A stretch of DNA of 5,710 bases from Acetatifactor sp. (GTDB taxonomy: Bacteria > Bacillota > Clostridia > Lachnospirales > Lachnospiraceae): the NCBI GenBank assembly GCA_024699575.1, contig JAILPF010000301.1:1-5710 (forward strand), read 5' to 3'. The translations under genes were made by a program, and so were the position numbers. Below, in pieces: positions 1 through 5,710 of this stretch. The notes below the pieces were generated by a model. It did no database searches and was not told the origin of the DNA. It saw nothing but the letters and a program-made list of their open reading frames with translations. The stretch's first letter is position 1. Each line of letters begins with the position of its first letter.

Positions 1-467
1 AAATCTACTTCGTGTGTTCCTTTTTTTGTCTCTTTGGTTATCAATATCTGTTCGTTGCTTAAGAAATCGGAAAGCTTGGAAGCAATATCAAGGTTGGGCT
101 CTCTACCGGGACGGAATGAAACTGTGTAAGAAGCTGCATACACACTAGCCATTGCATTTCCGGCAGAAGGTGGCAAAATTTTAACATTCAGAATCTGAAT
201 TCCGGGAATACTTGATTCATTTAACTTTGCTTTTACATCTTCACAGGAAACAATGGAATTCATCTCCACATCCATATATTCCCCATTGCTTTCTAAACCA
301 ACTCCAAGTGGCTGAGCAAAGGACATAATCTGGTGAGGGCTGAAGCCGGATGAGTATGCAATATCCAGTTCTGCTCTTCTAAATGCTTTTTGAAAAAAAC
401 GCATGACATCCAAATGACCGATATATCGAACGGCGCCATGTTTATTAAACTTAATTCTTAGCTTCAA
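1..467 (-). CDS. TIGR03936 family radical SAM-associated protein (DUF2344), 3' part cut off by window edge
   Basis: The reading frame opens at a TTG codon (467-465) and stays open to the left edge, giving 155 complete codons; family members are usually a little over 200 residues, so roughly the last quarter is missing. The N-terminus begins MKLRIKFNKHGAVRYIGHLD, matching the family pattern of a basic strand followed by a (S/G)HLD motif (here residues 17-20). It continues with a paired arginine in AFRRAEL (28-34), SSGFSPH (39-45) and QPLGVGLES (52-60), all typical of DUF2344. TTG is chosen because GGAGG lies 8 bases upstream and no in-frame ATG or GTG fits. The gene overlaps the end of the radical SAM gene by 17 bases, so translation is probably coupled. 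Family knowledge: the protein is encoded next to, or fused to, TIGR03960 radical SAM enzymes. Its biochemical role is not established; no catalytic motif is visible, so a substrate-binding or accessory role is only an inference. Confidence 0.9.
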   Translation of the reverse strand, partial: MKLRIKFNKHGAVRYIGHLDVMRFFQKAFRRAELDIAYSSGFSPHQIMSFAQPLGVGLESNGEYMDVEMNSIVSCEDVKAKLNESSIPGIQILNVKILPPSAGNAMASVYAASYTVSFRPGREPNLDIASKLSDFLSNEQILITKETKKGTHEVD

Positions 468-2325
468 AACAAATTCCTCCTCCAAATCTGGCAGCACCAC
501 AGCCTTGGCATTTCATCTTGCAATTCTCGGAAATCTGCTCAGATTGAGCTTTCATCCATTCCCTTTTCAAAAATTCTTTTGTCACGCCGCAATCAATGAA
601 ATCCCATGGTAATATTTCATCCAGACTTCGCTCCCTTGTAGTATAAAAATCAGGGGAAAGTCCACACTCTTCCATGGTCTGAAGCCATCGCTCGTTGTTA
701 AAATATTCACTCCATGCATCGTAAAAGCTACCTTTCTGATAAACTTTCAGGATTACTTCACTAAGGCGTCGGTCACCTCTTGCCAAAATGCCTTCCAGAA
801 CACTTGCATCAGCCTCATGCCAATTATACTTAATACTTTTTTGATTTAACTGTTCAGTAATGGCCATTTTAGTCTGATAAGCTTTTTCCAGGAATTCTTC
901 TTTTGTACATTGTTTTGCCCATTGGAAAGGCGTAAATGGCTTGGGAACAAAAAAGGATGTACTGGTGACAATCTGCACTTTACCATTGGTTCGTTTATCT
1001 TTTGGAACAACCTCAAAGAACGTGGCAGCTATTTTGTTGGATAATTCAGCAATTCCACGAATATCTTCCTCTGTTTCAAGTGGCTGCCCCAGCATAAAGT
1101 AAAGTTTTACTCTCGTCCATCCTCCTTCAAAGGCCATCGCAGCACCGTTTAATATCACTTCTTCGGTTAATCCCTTATTGATAATATTCCTAAGACGTTG
1201 ACTGCCTGCCTCCGGAGCAAAGGTTAAGCTTGATTTTTTGATGTCCTGAACCTTACTCATCACATCCAGAGAAAAGGCATCAATTCTCAATGAAGGGAGA
1301 GAAATATTAATGTGTTTTTTATCACATTCTTCTATCAGGAAATCAATCAGTTCAGGTAGTTTGCTATAATCACTGGAACTTAAGGAACTCAGGGAAATTT
1401 CTTCATGACCTGTGTTTTTTAACATTTCCATTGCATATTCTTTTAATACCTTGGGATTACGCTCGCGAACCGGACGATACAACTGCCCTGCCTGACAGAA
1501 TCTGCATCCTCGGATACAACCGCGCTGGATTTCCAATACGACACGATCCTGTGTAACTTTGATAAAAGGAACAACCGGCTTTGTGGGATAATAAGCATCC
1601 GTAAGGTTCATTTCGATCTCTTTCAAAATGGTGGCCGGAATATCCTCCTTTGTTGGTATAAATGACGAGATGGTACCATCTTTATGGTAGGTCACCTCAT
1701 AAAAACGGGGAACATAGAGTCCCGGAATCATGGCAGCCTGATGTAGGAATTCTTCACGACTATTACCGTTTTTGCGACATTCACGATAGAGTGCAATCAA
1801 ATTGGCATATTGAGTTTCTCCCTCCCCGATATAGAAAATATCAAAAAAGTCTGCAATCGGTTCCGGATTATAGGTACAGGGACCGCCTCCGATTACAATT
1901 GGATCTGCTTCGGTTCTATCTTTTGCAAGCAGCGGGATTTGAGCTAAATCCAATACTTGCAAAATATTGGTATAGCACATTTCGTATTGTATGGTTATAC
2001 CTAGAAAATCAAAATCTTTGATTGGATTCTGGGATTCCAGTGCAAAGAGGGGTATCTTTTCCTGACGCATAATTGCATCGAGATCCACCCATGGAGAATA
2101 AACGCGTTCACACCATACGCCTTCCATTTCATTTAACATGCCATATAAAATCTGGATTCCAAGATGGGACATTCCAATTTCATAAACATCCGGAAAACAC
2201 ATTGCAAATCTTACATCTACCTGGGAGAGATCCTTTTCGACAGAATTGACCTCATTTCCGATATAACGTGCGGGTTTTTCTATTTTCATTAAGATATCAT
2301 CAGATAACGCTAATTTTTGGGACAT
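451..2325 (-). CDS. TIGR03960 family radical SAM protein (often annotated B12-binding)
   Basis: A 624-residue protein when started at the ATG at 2325, which has AAAGAGG six bases upstream; a longer frame from 2358 would overlap the previous gene and lacks a good ribosome site. Residues 1 to about 240 form the N-terminal region, with FPDVYEIGMSHLG (44-56), GGGP (146-149) and GEGE (167-170). The radical SAM core follows, with the 4Fe-4S ligand motif CIRGCRFC (Cys270, Cys274, Cys277), then SLSSLSSSDY (311-320), FAPEAGSQRLR (369-379) and GQPLETEED (413-421). The family signature HEAD...EGILARGDRR starts at His503. A last cysteine cluster, Cys602/Cys606/Cys609 and Cys619, sits at the C-terminus. 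The radical SAM chemistry is well supported; the substrate is unknown for the family. The DUF2344 partner starts within its last codons. No canonical B12 motif (DxHxxG) is seen in the N-terminal region, so cobalamin use is uncertain. Confidence 0.93.
   Translation of the reverse strand: MSQKLALSDDILMKIEKPARYIGNEVNSVEKDLSQVDVRFAMCFPDVYEIGMSHLGIQILYGMLNEMEGVWCERVYSPWVDLDAIMRQEKIPLFALESQNPIKDFDFLGITIQYEMCYTNILQVLDLAQIPLLAKDRTEADPIVIGGGPCTYNPEPIADFFDIFYIGEGETQYANLIALYRECRKNGNSREEFLHQAAMIPGLYVPRFYEVTYHKDGTISSFIPTKEDIPATILKEIEMNLTDAYYPTKPVVPFIKVTQDRVVLEIQRGCIRGCRFCQAGQLYRPVRERNPKVLKEYAMEMLKNTGHEEISLSSLSSSDYSKLPELIDFLIEECDKKHINISLPSLRIDAFSLDVMSKVQDIKKSSLTFAPEAGSQRLRNIINKGLTEEVILNGAAMAFEGGWTRVKLYFMLGQPLETEEDIRGIAELSNKIAATFFEVVPKDKRTNGKVQIVTSTSFFVPKPFTPFQWAKQCTKEEFLEKAYQTKMAITEQLNQKSIKYNWHEADASVLEGILARGDRRLSEVILKVYQKGSFYDAWSEYFNNERWLQTMEECGLSPDFYTTRERSLDEILPWDFIDCGVTKEFLKREWMKAQSEQISENCKMKCQGCGAARFGGGICFEAKN
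476..480 (-). promoter_or_regulatory. Shine-Dalgarno site (GGAGG) for the DUF2344 gene, inside the upstream gene
   Basis: On the minus strand GGAGG is followed by 8 bases and then the TTG start at 467. The same bases are the Gly-Gly codons near the C-terminus of the radical SAM protein, so this stretch both encodes protein and binds the ribosome. The strong match explains how a weak TTG start can be used and fixes the start codon choice. Confidence 0.8.
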
Positions 2326-2331
2326 TTTATA

Positions 2332-2338
2332 CCTCTTT
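2332..2338 (-). promoter_or_regulatory. Shine-Dalgarno site (AAAGAGG) deciding the radical SAM start
   Basis: AAAGAGG on the minus strand lies in the 19-base gap between the stop of the membrane protein gene (2347-2345) and the ATG at 2325, with a spacing of six bases. The alternative upstream ATG at 2358 lies inside the previous gene and has no comparable site. The TATAAA between this site and the ATG is spacer and should not be read as a promoter. Confidence 0.8.
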
Positions 2339-2344
2339 CCTATT

Positions 2345-3595
2345 TTACTTGCTTGCATCTTTCATTGCTTTAACATCCTCTGACGAGCATGGATGATTTG
2401 AATATCTTGCATAGTTATAAATTGATGACATTTCATGCTTATTTAAGATAACACCATGTTCGTCAGCAGTCAAATACTCTGGATTGACCAGCGTGGATTC
2501 GTCGGAAACCTTTTTTTTGTAAATCCTTCGGATACGTTCTTGTGGAGAAAAATGCCGGGTAAGATTTACTATCCGATTGCCCTGTGTTGAGGCAATATCA
2601 CATTTTTCCCGTATTTCAGATATGGATTCATCCAATACTTCACTAACTGCTATCTTTCCGGACCATCTGCTCTTCAGAAAAAGAATCAAGTGCCATAATA
2701 GCCAGATACATAGAATAATCAAGCCAAGAACAAATGCAATTTCTATTAGATATTCCAGAATCGTCCAGAGAAAAAACGGTTCACTGCTCTCTTCTATGAT
2801 TGGCATTTCCTCCGGTGTAAACGGGACAAGTTCCTCAGAACCAGCAGTTTCTTCCGGCTCCGCTGCGGAAGGAAATAAGGAAAACAAAAACCTCAGAACT
2901 GCAAACAGACCGCTTCGAATCGCAGAAAATACACCACCAAATAAGTTCAGATTGGACACAATAAATAGACATATTATCCCGAATAATGTGAAAAAACTAA
3001 CCAAAGTAATACCAGAACGAAACATTTTGATACTTGGGATATGGCTTGCGCTACTTTGATTGACAGAAAGAAAATTTAGGTATTGTGTAATATAGTGCTG
3101 AATAAAAAACAGTCCAATCGAAAAAATGGTGAATAACAGGAGAATATTATCCCACTCTCTATGTCCCAGATGATGTAATATCAGTATAGTGACTCCAGTA
3201 ATCGGAAATATCAATGGCAGATATATTGGTTGATTGGAGAAATCTGAGTGACGGGACCGTATTTTCAATGATTCGATGACATAAATTGCAACAATTAATA
3301 AATGAATTATTCTGCAGAACGGTGCGACTCCGGGAAGTGCATACAACATTGCCGCGTACAACAATACCAAAATTGCCGACTGCCAAAAGTATTTCAGATA
3401 AATTCTGAAAAAATAAAATAAGATTGGTGTCAGCCCCAATATAAACCAGATACCGATGGAGGGTTTGCCGGATAAAAGCAGGTCAGAAAATACCGATGTA
3501 ATGAGGATATACAGCGGAAAAAAAACAGAGTGATTCATTTGAGTAATAAAGATTTCTTTTATAATAATAATCCATTTTGCGGTCTTTTCTTCCAC
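2345..3595 (-). CDS. Multi-pass membrane protein with C-terminal DUF4129-like tail, lacking a transglutaminase core
   Basis: A 416-residue protein with a GTG start at 3595, supported by AAAGGA seven bases upstream. Hydrophobic segments lie near residues 22-40, 47-66, 70-88, 94-110, 122-142, 149-168 and 194-215, with a possible further one at 222-242. An acidic, proline-rich linker follows (about 244-273), then one more strong membrane segment (274-307) and a basic, probably cytoplasmic tail. The tail contains RIRRIYKKK (354-362) and YNYARYSN (393-400) followed by SSEDVKAM, resembling the end of DUF4129 domains. In MoxR/DUF58 operons the third gene commonly encodes N-terminal membrane helices, an external transglutaminase core, a last helix and DUF4129. 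Here the order is the same but the core is replaced by the short linker, and no Cys-His-Asp catalytic region is visible. It sits 23 bases after the DUF58 gene. An envelope role with the MoxR and DUF58 proteins is inferred; the DUF4129 match is by eye and moderate. Confidence 0.82.
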   Translation of the reverse strand: MEEKTAKWIIIIKEIFITQMNHSVFFPLYILITSVFSDLLLSGKPSIGIWFILGLTPILFYFFRIYLKYFWQSAILVLLYAAMLYALPGVAPFCRIIHLLIVAIYVIESLKIRSRHSDFSNQPIYLPLIFPITGVTILILHHLGHREWDNILLLFTIFSIGLFFIQHYITQYLNFLSVNQSSASHIPSIKMFRSGITLVSFFTLFGIICLFIVSNLNLFGGVFSAIRSGLFAVLRFLFSLFPSAAEPEETAGSEELVPFTPEEMPIIEESSEPFFLWTILEYLIEIAFVLGLIILCIWLLWHLILFLKSRWSGKIAVSEVLDESISEIREKCDIASTQGNRIVNLTRHFSPQERIRRIYKKKVSDESTLVNPEYLTADEHGVILNKHEMSSIYNYARYSNHPCSSEDVKAMKDASK

Positions 3596-3602
3596 TTTTC
3601 GT

Positions 3603-3608
3603 TCCTTT
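3603..3608 (-). promoter_or_regulatory. Shine-Dalgarno site (AAAGGA) for the GTG-started membrane protein gene
   Basis: AAAGGA on the minus strand is followed by seven bases and then GTG at 3595. An ATG just upstream of it is followed at once by TGA, so it cannot start the gene. This makes GTG the most plausible start. The 23-base gap to the DUF58 stop holds nothing else I can recognise. Confidence 0.7.
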
Positions 3609-3618
3609 CACATTTATG

Positions 3619-4743
3619 TTATTTTCTGATATGTATAAATCTTACAGAATTCTCAATATCAGGAGAGATAGCAGGATTCGTACTGTCCCATACCGGATAA
3701 AACCATATAAAACCATTTCCGACATTCTTGCACTTATTCATTAACTCAAGAAATGGTGGATACTGATGAAATGCAATGATACAGGTAAAAACATTTGATT
3801 TGGAAGTAAGTAACTTATCCTGAAAGGTCTCTACAAAGTCAACGGTTGGCTTTTCCATGTCAATTCGGGCAAGTGCTTGATACAATTGTTCCAGCTGGAC
3901 AATTCCGGTTTTCTCATCCATCCAAAGTGGTTTTGAGGTATGGATATCCAAACCGTTACCATAGCAGGATACCTGCATTCCGCGACTTAAAAAGAAGGAG
4001 GCTAAACCGGCTGCAATCCGGAAAGTCGCTTCAACACAGTCTTCGTTTTTCAATACTCCCCTATCCTCCACATCGAAAAAAATCCTTAAAGAAGGCAGCG
4101 CAGTATAATTCTTCTGATTGACTTTTAGCTGCCCTGTTTTGGCAGTAGCTTTCCAGTTAATGCTCTTTAACTCATCATATGGCTGATATTCACGAATTCC
4201 TCTGTATTCAAAAGGATCCTCCAACAGATGTTGCTTTGTTAAAATTTCTCCGTTGAGCTGTTTTAACTCTAAACGAAATTCTTCACTGTTAAAGGGCTTG
4301 GGGTAGACATAGAGGCTTGTTTGAATCGGGAGTGTCTGAACAAATTCCATGGTATAAAATAAGTCGGAACCGACAAGATCCATACTTTCGATTTGATAAA
4401 ATCCACGTTTTCCGCCCACAAATCGAATGGAACGAGTCAGTTTCTCGCCACCGTTTATATGTAAGACATCATTGCGATAATATTTATCGGTAGTTCTGGA
4501 GCCTTTTTCGGCATCGAAAAGCAGATGCCTGTCTGTTTGAAAACGAACTTTCAACATGGAAAGAGGAAGATGCTTTCGGTTGGTGATTATCTCGCATATT
4601 TCCCCCTCTTCCCCTTGAAAGATTGCCTTTTCTTTAAAAAAAAGTGATGCAGTCAAATGGCGGTTCCAGAGCTTTTTGTAAATAGTCTGTTGCATGTAAA
4701 ACAGAATCAGTGCCAAAAGCCCTATTTCCAGTAGTTGAATCAT
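3619..4743 (-). CDS. DUF58 domain-containing protein (von Willebrand A-like, MoxR partner)
   Basis: A 374-residue protein whose ATG overlaps the stop of the MoxR gene (ATGA). One hydrophobic segment at residues 1-17 probably anchors it in the membrane; many DUF58 proteins have two such helices, so this one has a reduced anchor. Residues about 30-150 look like a beta-rich region. The DUF58 hallmark follows at 179-210, including RGIREYQPYDELKSINWKAT and then GQLKVNQ, equivalent to the family pattern of R-x-Y-x-x-x-D-x-x-x-x-I-x-W-x-x-(S/T)-A. The C-terminal part from about 217 is von Willebrand A-like, beginning LRIFFDVEDRG (219-229); the position where a MIDAS metal site would read DxSxS here reads DVEDR, so metal binding is doubtful. 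Family knowledge: DUF58 proteins are encoded with MoxR ATPases and are thought to work with them in envelope-related or assembly processes. The exact role here is unknown. Confidence 0.92.
   Translation of the reverse strand: MIQLLEIGLLALILFYMQQTIYKKLWNRHLTASLFFKEKAIFQGEEGEICEIITNRKHLPLSMLKVRFQTDRHLLFDAEKGSRTTDKYYRNDVLHINGGEKLTRSIRFVGGKRGFYQIESMDLVGSDLFYTMEFVQTLPIQTSLYVYPKPFNSEEFRLELKQLNGEILTKQHLLEDPFEYRGIREYQPYDELKSINWKATAKTGQLKVNQKNYTALPSLRIFFDVEDRGVLKNEDCVEATFRIAAGLASFFLSRGMQVSCYGNGLDIHTSKPLWMDEKTGIVQLEQLYQALARIDMEKPTVDFVETFQDKLLTSKSNVFTCIIAFHQYPPFLELMNKCKNVGNGFIWFYPVWDSTNPAISPDIENSVRFIHIRK
3697..3716. repeat. Perfect 10-bp tandem duplication inside the DUF58 gene
   Basis: ATAAAACCAT occurs twice in direct succession on the plus strand. 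It lies inside the DUF58 coding sequence and encodes the aromatic stretch GFIWFY near residues 343-349. As the unit is not a multiple of three, gain or loss of one copy would shift the frame. It may be chance in an AT-rich gene. Confidence 0.5.
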
Positions 4744-5684
4744 TTTGTGAAATCCTCAGTAGGAATGATAATATTTTTTATTAGTTGCTGAATAAGTTCG
4801 TCTGTTTTTTGCTGATTCCCAAATCCGGTCACAATACGATGTGAAAGCACAGGAACAGCAAGTTGTTTCACGTCATTCGGAGTGCAATAATCTCTGCCGT
4901 CTAAATAAGCATATGCTTTAATGCACTTTAAAAGAGCAAGGCTGCCTCGAGGACTTACCCCCATTAAAATATCCGGTATATGCCGGGTCTGTTCAACAAT
5001 TTGAACCATATATTCCAGGACAGACGGGTGAACATATACAGCATTTGCTTCATTGCGAGCATTCTGTAAATCCTGCAACTGAAAAACAGGTTCAAGACTT
5101 GCAAGTGGCTCTGATTGCATATAGCGGTTTAAAATGCCCAGCTCCTCTTCGTGGCTGGGAATCCCCATAGAAAGTTTCATCATAAAACGGTCAAGCTGCG
5201 CTTCGGGCAAAGGAAAAGTTCCTGCAGTCTCGATAGGGTTTTGCGTTGCAATAACAAAAAAAGGTACTCCTGGAACATAACTCTCTCCGTCGATGGTTAC
5301 CTGCCGCTCTTCCATACATTCCAATAAGCCGGATTGCGTTCTGGGGGTCGCACGGTTGATTTCGTCCGCTAAAAGGATATTGGTAAAAATAGGTCCTTTT
5401 TTGAGTTGAAACCTGTTCTGCTGCATATCATATACATTTAGACCGGTTATATCGCTTGGAAGCAGGTCCGGAGTGAACTGTATTCTGGAAAAGTCGGCAT
5501 TGATAGATTTCGCCAATGTCTTGGCAAGTTTTGTTTTCCCTGTTCCGGGTACATCTTCCAGAAGAACATGCCCGTCAGCAACCAATGCAGTCAGGAGCAA
5601 ACGTATTGTGGTATCTTTACCGATAATTACTTTTGATATGTTTTTTGAGATGGTTTCATATAAATTTTTCCCGTTATCAGACAT
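4740..5684 (-). CDS. MoxR-family AAA+ ATPase
   Basis: A complete 314-residue protein, the usual length for MoxR ATPases. The ATG at 5684 has AAAGAGG nine bases upstream. The AAA+ core is clear: Walker A as EDVPGTGKT (43-51, Lys50), Walker B as ILLADEIN (103-110, Asp107-Glu108), the MoxR-typical RATPRTQSGLLECMEE (111-126), sensor 1 in IATQNP (145-150, Asn149), the arginine-finger region LDRF (164-167, Arg166) and sensor 2 in GVSPRGSLAL (242-251, Arg246). The helical lid domain makes up about residues 200-314. All key catalytic residues are present. MoxR proteins form ATP-driven rings thought to act as chaperones on partners with von Willebrand A-like domains; the overlapping DUF58 gene encodes the likely partner. 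It is the first gene seen of the run; only 26 bases upstream are visible, so promoter and regulation cannot be judged. Confidence 0.96.
   Translation of the reverse strand: MSDNGKNLYETISKNISKVIIGKDTTIRLLLTALVADGHVLLEDVPGTGKTKLAKTLAKSINADFSRIQFTPDLLPSDITGLNVYDMQQNRFQLKKGPIFTNILLADEINRATPRTQSGLLECMEERQVTIDGESYVPGVPFFVIATQNPIETAGTFPLPEAQLDRFMMKLSMGIPSHEEELGILNRYMQSEPLASLEPVFQLQDLQNARNEANAVYVHPSVLEYMVQIVEQTRHIPDILMGVSPRGSLALLKCIKAYAYLDGRDYCTPNDVKQLAVPVLSHRIVTGFGNQQKTDELIQQLIKNIIIPTEDFTK
4753..4757 (-). promoter_or_regulatory. Shine-Dalgarno site (GAGGA) for the DUF58 gene, inside the MoxR gene
   Basis: GAGGA on the minus strand lies nine bases before the ATG at 4743, within the last codons of the MoxR gene. 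Together with the ATGA stop/start overlap it indicates translational coupling of the two proteins. Confidence 0.65.
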
Positions 5685-5693
5685 ATATTCTAT

Positions 5694-5700
5694 CCTCTTT
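5694..5700 (-). promoter_or_regulatory. Shine-Dalgarno site (AAAGAGG) for the MoxR gene
   Basis: AAAGAGG on the minus strand is nine bases upstream of the ATG at 5684 and confirms this start. The remaining bases to the right edge are too few to show a promoter or an upstream gene. Confidence 0.75.
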
Positions 5701-5710
5701 TTGTTTAAGC

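Noticed and set aside
1662..2021. Plus-strand open frame of 119 codons opposite the radical SAM gene
   Set aside because: It lies wholly antisense to a strongly supported conserved gene, has a low-complexity Tyr/Arg/Leu-rich product with no family resemblance, and no good ribosome site is evident.
2326..2358. Longer radical SAM start at the ATG at 2358
   Set aside because: It would add 11 residues with no family similarity, overlap the previous gene and lack a ribosome site, while the ATG at 2325 has an excellent one.
2326..2460. Possible internal promoter before the radical SAM gene (TATAAC and TATAAA stretches)
   Set aside because: No -35-like hexamer stands at the right distance, and TATAAA sits between the ribosome site and the start codon. 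AT-rich sequence gives such matches by chance.
2851..2871. Inverted repeat CTTCCG ... CGGAAG, considered as a terminator
   Set aside because: The stem is only six pairs with a nine-base loop, lies inside the coding sequence of the acidic linker, and is not followed by a run of T on the minus strand.
2577..3059. Plus-strand open frame of 160 codons opposite the membrane protein gene
   Set aside because: The product is Ser/Asn/Ile/Arg-rich with no recognisable domain, and the minus-strand frame has membrane segments, a good ribosome site and a DUF4129-like tail. It is best explained as a shadow.
3159..3386. Minus-strand open frame of 75 codons in another frame of the membrane protein gene
   Set aside because: It is nested inside the larger gene in a different frame, and its product has no features of a real protein.
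3846..4121. Plus-strand open frame of 91 codons opposite the DUF58 gene
   Set aside because: It is antisense to a conserved gene and its Arg/Ser-rich product matches nothing known to me.
5138..5161. Inverted repeat CCCAGC ... GCTGGG inside the MoxR gene
   Set aside because: Short stem with a long loop in a conserved coding region, no T run; most likely chance.

Overview
The window is AT-rich and all of its genes lie on the minus strand, packed head to tail with gaps of at most 23 bases or with overlaps. The protein families, good Shine-Dalgarno sites (AAAGAGG, GGAGG), ATG/GTG/TTG start use and frequent AGA/ATA codons point to a low-GC Firmicute, most likely a Clostridia member of the Lachnospiraceae type. 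The taxon is an inference from style and gene order, not from a marker gene.

Read in the direction of transcription (right to left), five genes are visible. (1) A MoxR-family AAA+ ATPase (5684-4740). (2) A DUF58 protein with a von Willebrand A-like C-terminal part (4743-3619), overlapping gene 1 by four bases (ATGA). (3) A multi-pass membrane protein with a short acidic linker and a C-terminal DUF4129-like tail (3595-2345). (4) A radical SAM protein of the TIGR03960 type (2325-451). (5) The start of its partner, a TIGR03936/DUF2344 protein (467 to the left edge), which overlaps gene 4 by 17 bases and runs out of the window.

Genes 1-3 form the widespread MoxR / DUF58 / transglutaminase-DUF4129 envelope module, but here the third protein keeps only the membrane and DUF4129-like parts and has no transglutaminase core. 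Genes 4-5 are a conserved pair of unknown biochemical function; in many Clostridia the pair stands just before a ribonuclease E/G gene and rplU-rpmA-obgE, which would lie beyond the left edge. No terminator or convincing promoter separates the two modules, so all five genes could be one transcript.

I see no RNA gene, mobile element, CRISPR array or phage signal. No stretch over 300 bases lacks a gene. I find no clearly new system. The points most worth checking are the transglutaminase-less membrane partner, the degenerate metal-site motif in the DUF58 protein, the second cysteine cluster in the radical SAM protein, and the tight coupling of the two modules.
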